Source: Spirosoma foliorum
GTDB lineage: Bacteria > Bacteroidota > Bacteroidia > Cytophagales > Spirosomataceae
DNA length: 64,000 bases
Direction: 5' to 3'
Assembly (NCBI RefSeq): GCF_014117325.1
Contig: NZ_CP059732.1
Span: forward strand, 1,550,001 to 1,614,000
Part shown: piece by piece, positions 54,469-63,149 of the stretch
Layout: every line of letters starts with the position of its first letter
Numbering within the stretch: the first letter of the stretch is position 1
Program-made: the position numbers and the translations under genes
Notes under the pieces: model-generated
What the model saw: only the letters and a program-made list of their open reading frames with translations
Told to the model about the DNA's origin: nothing
Databases searched by the model: none

Positions 54469-55099
54469 TGGAGATCCTATAGATATTTCGGTTACCTTAT
54501 GCCCTTCGTTGCCAACCTGGCCAGGTAGTATAGGTGTACAGACCAGGTCGTTGCATACTATTGGACCTAATTCAGATGCGAATGTTAGTCGATTAGATAT
54601 GGATGTACATACAGGTACACATCTTGACGCCCCCTTACATTTTGTCAACAATGGTGCCGATACATCTTCTTTTTTATTGACGACTCTGATTGGCGCATGC
54701 CGAGTTGTATCTATCCCAGACACAGATACAATTACCCGTGAATTATTGGAACATCATGTAGGAGCAGATGTTCCCAAGAGACTCTTACTACGTACAGATA
54801 ATTCTCTCTCTAATTGGGAAGCAAAGCCATTTCGAGAATCATTTACAGCACTTGCTGCTGATGCTGCTGAATGGATTGTAGAAAAACAAATTCAACTAGT
54901 AGGTATTGACTATCTATCAATTCAACGATATGCCGATTCGCCAGCAACGCACCAAATTCTATTGCGCAATCGAATTATTATCTTGGAAGGTATTTATCTT
55001 GGGCATGTAGAGCCCAATACATATCAGTTGATATGCTTGCCTTTGAAGGTTCAGGGTATTGAAGGTGTTCCCTGTCGAGCTATATTATATCAGAATTAA
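54461..55099 (+). CDS. Cyclase-family (kynurenine-formamidase-like) hydrolase
   Basis: The 212-residue protein carries the family metal motif HTGTHLDAPLHF and a later GIDYLSIQRY segment. Members hydrolyse amides or lactone-like rings, for example N-formylkynurenine. No tryptophan genes are nearby. It sits between glycosyltransferase and CMP-sugar-type genes, so here it probably acts on a sugar-derived intermediate. ATG 54461 was used; a TTG at 54455 is possible. Confidence 0.85.
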   Translation: MINGDPIDISVTLCPSLPTWPGSIGVQTRSLHTIGPNSDANVSRLDMDVHTGTHLDAPLHFVNNGADTSSFLLTTLIGACRVVSIPDTDTITRELLEHHVGADVPKRLLLRTDNSLSNWEAKPFRESFTALAADAAEWIVEKQIQLVGIDYLSIQRYADSPATHQILLRNRIIILEGIYLGHVEPNTYQLICLPLKVQGIEGVPCRAILYQN

Positions 55100-55120
55100 T
55101 AATTATTACTAAATATAGAT

Positions 55121-55804
55121 ATGTCATATTCCGTTGCTGCTATTGTTCCCATGCGCCATTCCAGCGAGAGAGTACCAGGGAAAAATTACAGAGATTTTGC
55201 TGGTAAACCCCTTTTTCATCGAATCATTGATACATTACTGGAATGCCCGTCGATTACAAAAATTGTAATCGATACAGATAGTCCTACGGTCATTGAACAG
55301 GCTCAAGTTCATTACCCCACTATTACAGTTCTGGAGCGGCCAGAACATTTACGTGATGGGGCTATTCCAATGAATAACGTTCTGCTAAATACCTGTGAGC
55401 AAATTCCAGCTGACTTTTATCTACAAACTCATAGTACGAACCCATTGCTGTCAGCAGAAACTGTTGAAAAAGGAGTTAAACAATTCCTGAACCAATATCC
55501 TATATACGATACGCTATTTGGCGTAACTCGAATGCAGACAAGGCTTTGGGACCAATTAGCTAGGGCAATCAATCATAACGCAAATATTCTGCTCCGAACC
55601 CAGGATTTGCCGCCTGTATATATGGAAAACTCCTGTATGTACATCTTCAAAAAAGAAACGCTTATACAAAAAGGCAATCGAATTGGTGATCGACCTTACA
55701 TGTATGAAATAGCTGAAATTGAAGCACAGGATATTGATGTTGAATTAAATTTTAAAGTTGCTGAATTCCTCTTTACTGAACTTTATCCTGAACTGGTAGT
55801 ATGA
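55121..55804 (+). CDS. CMP-sugar-type cytidylyltransferase (NeuA/KdsB-like)
   Basis: The 227-residue enzyme has the N-terminal nucleotide motif IVPMRHSSERVPGKNYRDF (compare IPARGGSKGIPGKN in NeuA) and VIDTDSPTVIEQ. It would join CTP to an acidic sugar or related hydroxy acid. It overlaps the next gene by four bases (ATGA). The family usually serves sialic-acid-like or Kdo-like sugars, but no synthase for these is seen in the window. Confidence 0.85.
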   Translation: MSYSVAAIVPMRHSSERVPGKNYRDFAGKPLFHRIIDTLLECPSITKIVIDTDSPTVIEQAQVHYPTITVLERPEHLRDGAIPMNNVLLNTCEQIPADFYLQTHSTNPLLSAETVEKGVKQFLNQYPIYDTLFGVTRMQTRLWDQLARAINHNANILLRTQDLPPVYMENSCMYIFKKETLIQKGNRIGDRPYMYEIAEIEAQDIDVELNFKVAEFLFTELYPELVV

Positions 55805-56745
55805 AAGTCTTAATTACCTGCCCACCTATGCTTGGGCAACTTGCTGAATTTTTGCCTATTTTCGAAGAAGCTGGCATAGAAGTAATTGCTCCCAAGGTAA
55901 TTCAAATTTTATCAGAAGAAGAACTTCTTGACCTTGTTCCAACTGTTGATGGTTGGATCATCGGGGATGATCAGGCAACAGAACAGATTTTTCGTGCTGG
56001 GAAAGCTGGAAAATTGAAAGCAGCTGTTAAATGGGGTATTGGCGTTGATAATGTTGATTTTAAGGCCTGTAAAGAGTTAGGAATCCCGATTATTAATACA
56101 CCAATGATGTTTGGCGCTGAAGTGGCCACCATTGCTGTATCGTATGTTTTAGGTCTTGCTCGACAGACCTATTATATCGATCGTGAAGTTCGGGCAGGAA
56201 ATTGGGTAAAACCAGCTGGGATGTCATTAGCGGGTCATACAGTCGCTTTAGTTGGATTCGGTGATATTGGAAAGGCTACAGCTCGATTTTTGAAAGCATT
56301 TGATATGCATATTAATGTATACGATCCTTTTGCTACCCGGACTGAAGCCGATGAGGAAGCATATCGTTTCCTGAATTTTCCGGAGGGGCTAGAGGCTGCC
56401 GATTTTGTTGTCACTACTTGTGCTCTGACTCATGCGACTAAGCACATGATCAATACCGAAACAATTCAATTAATGAAAGATGGTGTTCGTATTGTAAATG
56501 TTTCCAGAGGCCCTATCATTGAGGAAGCGGCTCTAATAGCTGCACTTAAAAATGGAAAAGTACATTCGGCAGGTCTCGACGTGTTTGAAATAGAACCGCT
56601 GCCAATGGAATCTGAACTTCGGCAGTTTGATCTGTGCATTTTCGGAACGCATAATGGTTCAAATACAATTCAGGGGGTTCGTCGCGCTAGCCACCAGGCT
56701 ATTCGATCTATATTTAAGTTTTTAGAAATTGGTGTAAATGCTTAG
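55801..56745 (+). CDS. D-isomer-specific 2-hydroxyacid dehydrogenase
   Basis: The 314-residue dehydrogenase is of the phosphoglycerate-dehydrogenase type. The NAD site is VALVGFGDIGKATARFL. The catalytic set is Arg in NVSRGPIIEEAAL, Glu in LDVFEIEPLP and His in FGTHNGSN. It would interconvert a 2-hydroxy and a 2-oxo acid. The overlap with the cytidylyltransferase and the 3-base gap to the SDR gene show a shared pathway. Confidence 0.9.
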   Translation: MKVLITCPPMLGQLAEFLPIFEEAGIEVIAPKVIQILSEEELLDLVPTVDGWIIGDDQATEQIFRAGKAGKLKAAVKWGIGVDNVDFKACKELGIPIINTPMMFGAEVATIAVSYVLGLARQTYYIDREVRAGNWVKPAGMSLAGHTVALVGFGDIGKATARFLKAFDMHINVYDPFATRTEADEEAYRFLNFPEGLEAADFVVTTCALTHATKHMINTETIQLMKDGVRIVNVSRGPIIEEAALIAALKNGKVHSAGLDVFEIEPLPMESELRQFDLCIFGTHNGSNTIQGVRRASHQAIRSIFKFLEIGVNA

Positions 56746-56748
56746 CAT

Positions 56749-57477
56749 ATGAAAAAAGTCCTAATTACAGGAGTTTTAGGAGGTATAGGCAGCGCGCTTG
56801 CGCTAGCCTTTCGTGAAGCGGGCTATTATGTATACGGATTGGACGTTCAAAAATCAGACAACCATCAAGCTGATCAATTAATCCAGTTCGATTTACATCA
56901 ATTTAGTTCAGATGAAGATTATCGAAATGAATGGAAGCATAATTTTTATATACTGATTCCTGAGGTTCATGTTTTGATCAACAATGCCGCAGTGCAGTTA
57001 CTAGACAGTTTGTCAGATCTGAAATTAAGCGACTGGAATCATACAATGTCTGTTAACTTAACAGGCCCGTTATTACTTTCTCAGAATTTTTTAGATCAAT
57101 TAGAAGATGTAAATGGCTGTATCATTAATATTGGCAGTATACATCAACAACTAACTAAAAGACGATTTATTAGTTATGCCACATCAAAAAGTGCACTAAT
57201 TGGGTTAACGAGAGCCCTAGCCGTTGATTTAGAGGGCCGGGTTCGGGTGAATGCAATTAGTCCGGCGGCTATCGAAACAGACATGCTTTTAGCTGGATTT
57301 GACGGCAACCAAGGTGCATTAGATGAGTTACGAAAAATTCATCCAGTACAACGTATTGGTAGCCCGAAAGATGTAGCTAAAATGGCATTGTTTCTTGCTT
57401 CCGAAAACTCTGGTTTCATTCACGGAGCTAACTTGACACTTGATGGAGGCATAAGTTCTGTATTAAAGGATTTATAG
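56749..57477 (+). CDS. Short-chain dehydrogenase/reductase
   Basis: The 242-residue SDR has a Rossmann start TGVLGGIGSALALAF, the NNAA motif (VLINNAAVQ) and the catalytic Ser/Tyr/Lys in INIGSIHQQ and ISYATSKSALIGL. The C-terminus reads GANLTLDGGISSV, typical of classical SDRs. It probably reduces or oxidises a hydroxyl of the sugar or acid handled by the neighbouring enzymes. Confidence 0.9.
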   Translation: MKKVLITGVLGGIGSALALAFREAGYYVYGLDVQKSDNHQADQLIQFDLHQFSSDEDYRNEWKHNFYILIPEVHVLINNAAVQLLDSLSDLKLSDWNHTMSVNLTGPLLLSQNFLDQLEDVNGCIINIGSIHQQLTKRRFISYATSKSALIGLTRALAVDLEGRVRVNAISPAAIETDMLLAGFDGNQGALDELRKIHPVQRIGSPKDVAKMALFLASENSGFIHGANLTLDGGISSVLKDL

Positions 57478-57582
57478 AAACTACAAAAATCAAACTATAA
57501 ATTGTTGTTTTTACTAAAATATTGATCAATCAAATCCATTGGAACTAACATCGCTGGGTACTTAACTCCAACCTAGCCTCAT

Positions 57583-59016
57583 ATGAATACTAAATATATA
57601 ACCTATTTTATTAAGCTTTGGAATTCGCCCACTATAACGACTTGGGCGAGTTTCTTGTCAAAATCATTTAATGTGACAATAGTAATGCCACTTATATTAA
57701 GTCGCCTTACTACAGGCGATGTTAATTTATGGTATTTATATGCAACTGTAATAAGTTTACAAATTTTACTTGACGCTGGATTTGGTTCCGCTTTTGTGCG
57801 AGTTATAGCATATGGTACAGTAGGGTTTAATGATTTTACAAAACTTCAATCAGGAGTATTTTTATCCTCTGATGAAGATGGATTTAATGAATCATTTATT
57901 ACTACAGTTTACCATCTAATGATGAAAGTGTACAAGTTACTTTGCTTAATTGGCCTGTTAATACTAATCACTGTAGGTTCATGGGCTTTTATGCATCCTA
58001 TTCAAGAATCTAGTCAAGCAAAATTAGGTTGGCTAACATGGGGAATGTTTTCGATTACTTTTCCTATTATATTATGGGGAAATGTATACTTAAATTTACT
58101 ACAAGGCACTCATAATGTGCCTCTTGTTCGTAGATGGGATACATTATTTAATCTAATAAGTTCGGCATCATGTATTATACTACTTATAATATATCCTAAT
58201 GTATATATATTAGTAATAGTGACGCAATTTTGGATGTTGGTGGCAGTATATCGAAACTACCGACTGGTAGCTAATAAGTATCCCTTTTTGAAACAAAATC
58301 TTCCTGATACCGATAAGATGAATGAAATTCGAAAGAATGTAGTTCCAAGTGCGTTAAAAAGTGGGCTTGGTCTAATAATGTCTCAAGGAATCATCCAATT
58401 ATCTGGATTCGTCTATGCCCAACTAGCAACACCAGCAGCCTTAGCATCTTATTTATTAGGACTTAATCTTATTCAAGCGATTCGTAATTTTGCGCAAGCA
58501 CCTTTTTATAGTCGATTACCAGAGTTAGCTGCCTATACTGGAAAAGGCGATATTGATCAGTTGAAAAATGTGGCTCGTCGAAATATGTTCAGAGTTTATT
58601 TAATTTTTTCAATAGGTTTTTTCTCAGTTACATTTTTACATGAACCGCTGTTTAAATTAATTCACTCTAATATAGTATTTCCTGATCCACGCTTGTGGGG
58701 ATTAATGGGATTAGCTTTTCTAGTTGATAGATATGGTGCAATGCATTTACAAGTTTATAGCACAACAAATCATATTATTTGGCATACACTTAATGGAATA
58801 ACCGGAGTCCTAATGATAGGTTTATCTATTTTCTTATATCCATTTATGGCGATATATGCGCTACCAGTTAGTATGCTATCTGCATATGTGCTTTGTTATT
58901 CATGGTATGCTCCATACAAATCTTATAAATTCATAAAAACTTCTTTTTTTCAATATGAATGGAATACTTTTTTGCCATTTATACTTATACTAATACTATT
59001 CACATTCTTCACTTAA
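57583..59016 (+). CDS. Polysaccharide flippase (Wzx-like)
   Basis: The 477-residue protein has about twelve to fourteen hydrophobic helices spread along its length. An N-terminal segment (SFNVTIVMPLILSRLTTGDV) and a mid-protein segment (PSALKSGLGLIMSQGIIQLS) fit the MATE/Wzx oligosaccharide flippase superfamily. It would move the lipid-linked repeat unit across the inner membrane. From here on the DNA is clearly AT-rich compared with earlier genes. Confidence 0.85.
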   Translation: MNTKYITYFIKLWNSPTITTWASFLSKSFNVTIVMPLILSRLTTGDVNLWYLYATVISLQILLDAGFGSAFVRVIAYGTVGFNDFTKLQSGVFLSSDEDGFNESFITTVYHLMMKVYKLLCLIGLLILITVGSWAFMHPIQESSQAKLGWLTWGMFSITFPIILWGNVYLNLLQGTHNVPLVRRWDTLFNLISSASCIILLIIYPNVYILVIVTQFWMLVAVYRNYRLVANKYPFLKQNLPDTDKMNEIRKNVVPSALKSGLGLIMSQGIIQLSGFVYAQLATPAALASYLLGLNLIQAIRNFAQAPFYSRLPELAAYTGKGDIDQLKNVARRNMFRVYLIFSIGFFSVTFLHEPLFKLIHSNIVFPDPRLWGLMGLAFLVDRYGAMHLQVYSTTNHIIWHTLNGITGVLMIGLSIFLYPFMAIYALPVSMLSAYVLCYSWYAPYKSYKFIKTSFFQYEWNTFLPFILILILFTFFT

Positions 59017-59052
59017 AGAAGTATTAATTTAATTTATAATAATCTAAGAAAA

Positions 59053-60192
59053 ATGACTGCGAAATTACTAATTAATCAAATTATTGAAGGGTTAAGAACT
59101 TTTCTTTTTAGAGAAAATAATAAACCTGAGTCAATTAAAATATTGACAGGAATTAATGATACTAATCTTGATATTATTTCTCAAGAAGTTAAAAGAAGAC
59201 TAAATTATTTCAATATAAATATTAATATTGAAGATATAGAAAAAATTAATATAAAAGACATGCTAAATTTTGAATTAATTGGTTTAGTTAATAATAAATC
59301 TATCTACAATAACCTTAGCAAAATAAAAAAAAATGATGTGTTTAAACTGAATTACAATAATTATTATTTGGACGGATGGGAGTATCATAAGCTTTTATCA
59401 AGAATGAATCAAGACATTGTTAAAGAGGGAATAATACATGGGAAACAAAAAATTAAAGAATTAAAACAAAAAAATAAAATTGATCAGGCTTATATATTTG
59501 GAACTGGACCCTCTTTGGAAAAAGCTATTGATAAAGAATGGAAAACAGGAATAAAGATTGTGAGCAATACCATAGTTAAAGATCTTGAGTTATGGGAACA
59601 TATAAATCCTCAGTTTATTGTTGCAAGTGATGCTATATATCATTTTGGTATAAGTAAATTTTCTGAAGCTTTTAGAGAAGATTTGAAAAAATGTTTAAAA
59701 AATTCACAAGCTTATTTTGTGTATCCAGCTATTTTTCATATTTTTTGTTTAAGCATGTTTTCTGAGTTTAAAGACCGATTAATACCAATTCCTCATGGTA
59801 AAGTAAATACTATTCATCACGATTTATCAAAATTATATGAATTGCCAGATTTAGGAAATGTATTACCTCAGATACTGTTGCCATTGGCATGTACATTTAG
59901 TGTAAATATTGGTTTTTGGGGTTTTGATGGTAGGGCTCCTGATGATAAAATGTTTTGGAAAAATTCATCTAAACATTTTTATAATGAGCATGTAGAAGAA
60001 TTGAAAGTATTACATCCTGCGTTTTTTGAAGAGCTTTTACCAAAAAAATCCCCAGAAACATATGTAAAAAGAGTTCATGGAGATGTTTTAGAAAGATTAT
60101 TAACAATGGCTGAAAAAGATGGCTATAAATTTAATATGTTACATGCGTCATTTACTGAGACATTAAATAAAAGATTCAATGAAGCAGTTTAA
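59053..60192 (+). CDS. MptE-like (DUF115) protein
   Basis: The 379-residue protein has a core with YIFGTGPSLEKAID, IVSNTIVKDLELW and PQFIVASDAIYHFG. This matches the DUF115/MptE-like domain, also found in Maf proteins that add nonulosonic acids to flagellin. It lacks membrane segments. With a CMP-sugar-type gene nearby, a transferase for an acidic sugar is a reasonable hypothesis, but family members also act in pterin synthesis. It overlaps the next gene by 14 bases. Confidence 0.78.
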   Translation: MTAKLLINQIIEGLRTFLFRENNKPESIKILTGINDTNLDIISQEVKRRLNYFNININIEDIEKINIKDMLNFELIGLVNNKSIYNNLSKIKKNDVFKLNYNNYYLDGWEYHKLLSRMNQDIVKEGIIHGKQKIKELKQKNKIDQAYIFGTGPSLEKAIDKEWKTGIKIVSNTIVKDLELWEHINPQFIVASDAIYHFGISKFSEAFREDLKKCLKNSQAYFVYPAIFHIFCLSMFSEFKDRLIPIPHGKVNTIHHDLSKLYELPDLGNVLPQILLPLACTFSVNIGFWGFDGRAPDDKMFWKNSSKHFYNEHVEELKVLHPAFFEELLPKKSPETYVKRVHGDVLERLLTMAEKDGYKFNMLHASFTETLNKRFNEAV

Positions 60193-61492
60193 TAAAACTC
60201 GTTCTTTAAATAATAATAGCATCAATTTTAAATCATTGATGTTTATGGTTTATATTATACTTTTAATACCCACATGTAGGTTTGTTACTGAATTTCAAAA
60301 TTCATTTTATTTGTTTGAATATACGTTATTGTTTGCATTACCTGCACTCAAAACTCTTTTACTTGATGTGAAATTTAGAAAAGTAGTATTTAAATATTCT
60401 ACTGCCTTAATGTTTTTTTACATAATATATTTTACTACATTCTATTATAAAGAGGGGAAAATATTTAGTGGCTATTTAAATAGTTTTATTTTTATTTTTC
60501 ATATTATCATAATAAGTTACTTTTTATATGAAAATGAATTTTTCTTTAAAAATAGCTTGGTGCTAGTCTTTAATATTCTAAGTATTTTTTTTGTTTTTAT
60601 ACCACACTATAAATATACGAATTCATTAACCTTGGGGAATTTTTATAATCTATTGGACGAAGTAGGTATATTTAATGGAACACTAGAAGCCCCTTCAATT
60701 GTCGCAATTTGCTTATTATTAAACTTTTTTGTACTAAAGAATACAAATAAGAAGAAATGGTTTTACTCTATTTGTATTTTATTTTCTATTTTCCAATTGT
60801 TGTTATTTAGCCGTCGTGGATTAATATTTAGCTCTTTAATAAGTATTATTTATGTGTATATAGTCTCAAGAAATAAGTTTAAGATATCTGTATATTGGCA
60901 AGGTGTGTTAATATTCGTGCCCTTTTTATGGAATATATTGTCTCCCGCATTAGTAATAATGCAAGAAATGGGCTTTTTCTCTATATTTACTACACGCAAT
61001 GATCTAGACGAAATAAAAACAGCAACAGGTAGATTAATTGCTTGGCAAGAGATAATAAGTTTAATTTTATCATTTGATTCAAAATATATATTAGGATATT
61101 GGGGGGAGTTGCCTCAGAATTGGTTTTTGAATACTGAAGATGGTAGTAGATATGCACATGCCCACAATACTTTTTTGCAATTATTTGTTGAGGGAGGTTA
61201 TATGTCTTTAATATTACTATCAATAATAATATTAAAATGTATTTCGAATATAAAAAAAATGGTTTCATTGAAAATTATATCGATGTGTTATTCTCCAATT
61301 CTCTTTACATTTTTTTTGACAATTAGTGGTACAGAGTCTCTATTAAGAGGAATATCGTTTTTAAATTTTTTTTTTATAATTATATATCTCTCTCTATGTT
61401 TTGAAGTTGAATATTTTGAACGAAGTTTTATAGATAAAACTGAATATAAAAAAAAATATGTAGACTATAAATATGATTTTATTAGAGAGTAA
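60179..61492 (+). CDS. O-antigen ligase/polymerase-like protein (Wzy)
   Basis: The 437-residue protein has about eleven hydrophobic helices and a large loop (DDLDEIKTATGRLIAW, YAHAHNTFLQLFVEGGY) that matches the Wzy_C domain, where H-x-H/N-F-L motifs are typical. It would join repeat units on the periplasmic side. Its AT content is very high. The start lies inside the end of the upstream gene. Confidence 0.86.
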   Translation: MKQFNKTRSLNNNSINFKSLMFMVYIILLIPTCRFVTEFQNSFYLFEYTLLFALPALKTLLLDVKFRKVVFKYSTALMFFYIIYFTTFYYKEGKIFSGYLNSFIFIFHIIIISYFLYENEFFFKNSLVLVFNILSIFFVFIPHYKYTNSLTLGNFYNLLDEVGIFNGTLEAPSIVAICLLLNFFVLKNTNKKKWFYSICILFSIFQLLLFSRRGLIFSSLISIIYVYIVSRNKFKISVYWQGVLIFVPFLWNILSPALVIMQEMGFFSIFTTRNDLDEIKTATGRLIAWQEIISLILSFDSKYILGYWGELPQNWFLNTEDGSRYAHAHNTFLQLFVEGGYMSLILLSIIILKCISNIKKMVSLKIISMCYSPILFTFFLTISGTESLLRGISFLNFFFIIIYLSLCFEVEYFERSFIDKTEYKKKYVDYKYDFIRE

Positions 61493-61945
61493 TTATTTTT
61501 TTATTTTGTTAATAATTGATGTTTTCTTGAATGAAAATAAATAATTTCTGTTTTACTAAATAAGCCTTATTAAGACTATTACTTTATCTAGAGCTGTTTG
61601 TTGCTTAAATTTGTTAATTCATATTTCATGAAGTAAAAATATTCGACTAATTAATCTTTCTAATGGCCTGGTTGTTTTAATAGTACAGACCTCCATAGAG
61701 TAGGTGAACAATGATAAAATATGCTTTTAAGATAAAGTACAAAAATGTTGTTAAATATTCATGCACTAAAATTGTAACGGACTACATAGTCAGATTTTGA
61801 AGGGCATTTATTGTATTTGGCCACTTTGAGTATAGGTAATAGTTTCAAACAGCTTAAAGATTGAAGCATAAAAGAAGCACCAAATTGGTCTTTGTGGAGT
61901 ATGCTTAATTTGAAAGAACAAAAATAGAATTTTACTAAATAGAAA
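61493..61945. other. AT-rich intergenic region
   Basis: No gene, repeat or terminator of note is seen over about 450 bases. It may carry a promoter for the two following genes. Short open frames on the minus strand lack protein character. Confidence 0.4.
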
Positions 61946-63130
61946 ATGAACAAGAAGATTGTATTTTATACTCAAATTTATTTTCTAGATGCTTCTCTAG
62001 AATATATTAAATTTGTTTCAAATTATTATAAAGTAAGTGTTTTTATTGAATTATATCCTGGATCGACTAAGGCTAACATATTTGATCTTGAAGCAGATTT
62101 AGAAAACTTTTCACCTATTACAAATTATAATGAAGTTAAATCTGATTGGAAGCTTGAACGTTTTGATGAATATTTAACAAAATGTGAATCTGTAAATTTT
62201 GTTATTTTTAAAAAAAAAACTGGTTTCAAAGCTTTTTTTGAATCGTTTTTGATGTCGAAAAAAATTATAAAAAAGTTTGAAGCAATAGCCCCAGATTATA
62301 TTCATTTTGATGACTCATCAAATCGACAGTTTTTTTTATTGAAATTTATTTTACATAATCGTAAAATTTGTATTTTAAATGTACACGATCCTAAACCTCA
62401 TAAGGGTGAATTCTATATTTTAAGGACAATTCATAGGTTCCTATTATTTACGGTTACAACTACTTTTGTGACTTTTTCTGAGTATTCAAAAAACCTTTTA
62501 CATAAAGAAATCCGTAAGTCAAAAAAAATATTTAAACTTAAATTATCACCTTATAGTATATATAAATCTTTTATTTCAAAAGAAAATAATACGAACTACT
62601 GCTATGACATTGCTTTTGTAGGTAGGTTATCTCCTTATAAAGGTATAGATATTTTATTAGAAACTATCCAGTTACTTAAGCAAGAAAATAACTCTATTAA
62701 GGCTATTATTGCTGGAAAATCAGTTGAAGGATATAATATTAATCAACCACAATATTTATTCGATAATCTAAAGGTTATAGATAGACACCTTAATATTATT
62801 GAAATGGTTGAAATTATTGTAACATCAAAAATAGTTATTTGTCCCTACACAGAAGCAACGCAGAGCGGAGTCATTATGACAGCTCACGCACTTGGACGGC
62901 CGGTTATAGTTACGAATGTAGGTGGCTTACCTGAGTATATTTTGCAAAGTAAAAATGGAATAGTTCTGGCAAGTAATACTTGCGCAGAATTAGCCAATCA
63001 AATAAAATTATTATTGGAAAATAATAATTTTATTAGTATGATTACTTATTTAGAGAATGATAGTAAATCATTCACTACTAGAAATGATTTTAGTCATAAT
63101 ATTTCTACTATTGCAGAATTGTATGTTTAA
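61946..63130 (+). CDS. Family 4 glycosyltransferase (GT-B)
   Basis: The 394-residue GT-B enzyme has a variable N-domain and a conserved C-domain: YDIAFVGRLSPYKGIDILLETI, AIIAGKSVEGY and ICPYTEATQSGVIMTAHALG, with the EX7E-like part near the end. It would transfer a sugar from a nucleotide donor. A CMP, GDP or UDP donor cannot be told. It is AT-rich like its neighbours. Confidence 0.88.
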   Translation: MNKKIVFYTQIYFLDASLEYIKFVSNYYKVSVFIELYPGSTKANIFDLEADLENFSPITNYNEVKSDWKLERFDEYLTKCESVNFVIFKKKTGFKAFFESFLMSKKIIKKFEAIAPDYIHFDDSSNRQFFLLKFILHNRKICILNVHDPKPHKGEFYILRTIHRFLLFTVTTTFVTFSEYSKNLLHKEIRKSKKIFKLKLSPYSIYKSFISKENNTNYCYDIAFVGRLSPYKGIDILLETIQLLKQENNSIKAIIAGKSVEGYNINQPQYLFDNLKVIDRHLNIIEMVEIIVTSKIVICPYTEATQSGVIMTAHALGRPVIVTNVGGLPEYILQSKNGIVLASNTCAELANQIKLLLENNNFISMITYLENDSKSFTTRNDFSHNISTIAELYV

Positions 63131-63149
63131 TGTTTACATAATTTAAGCT

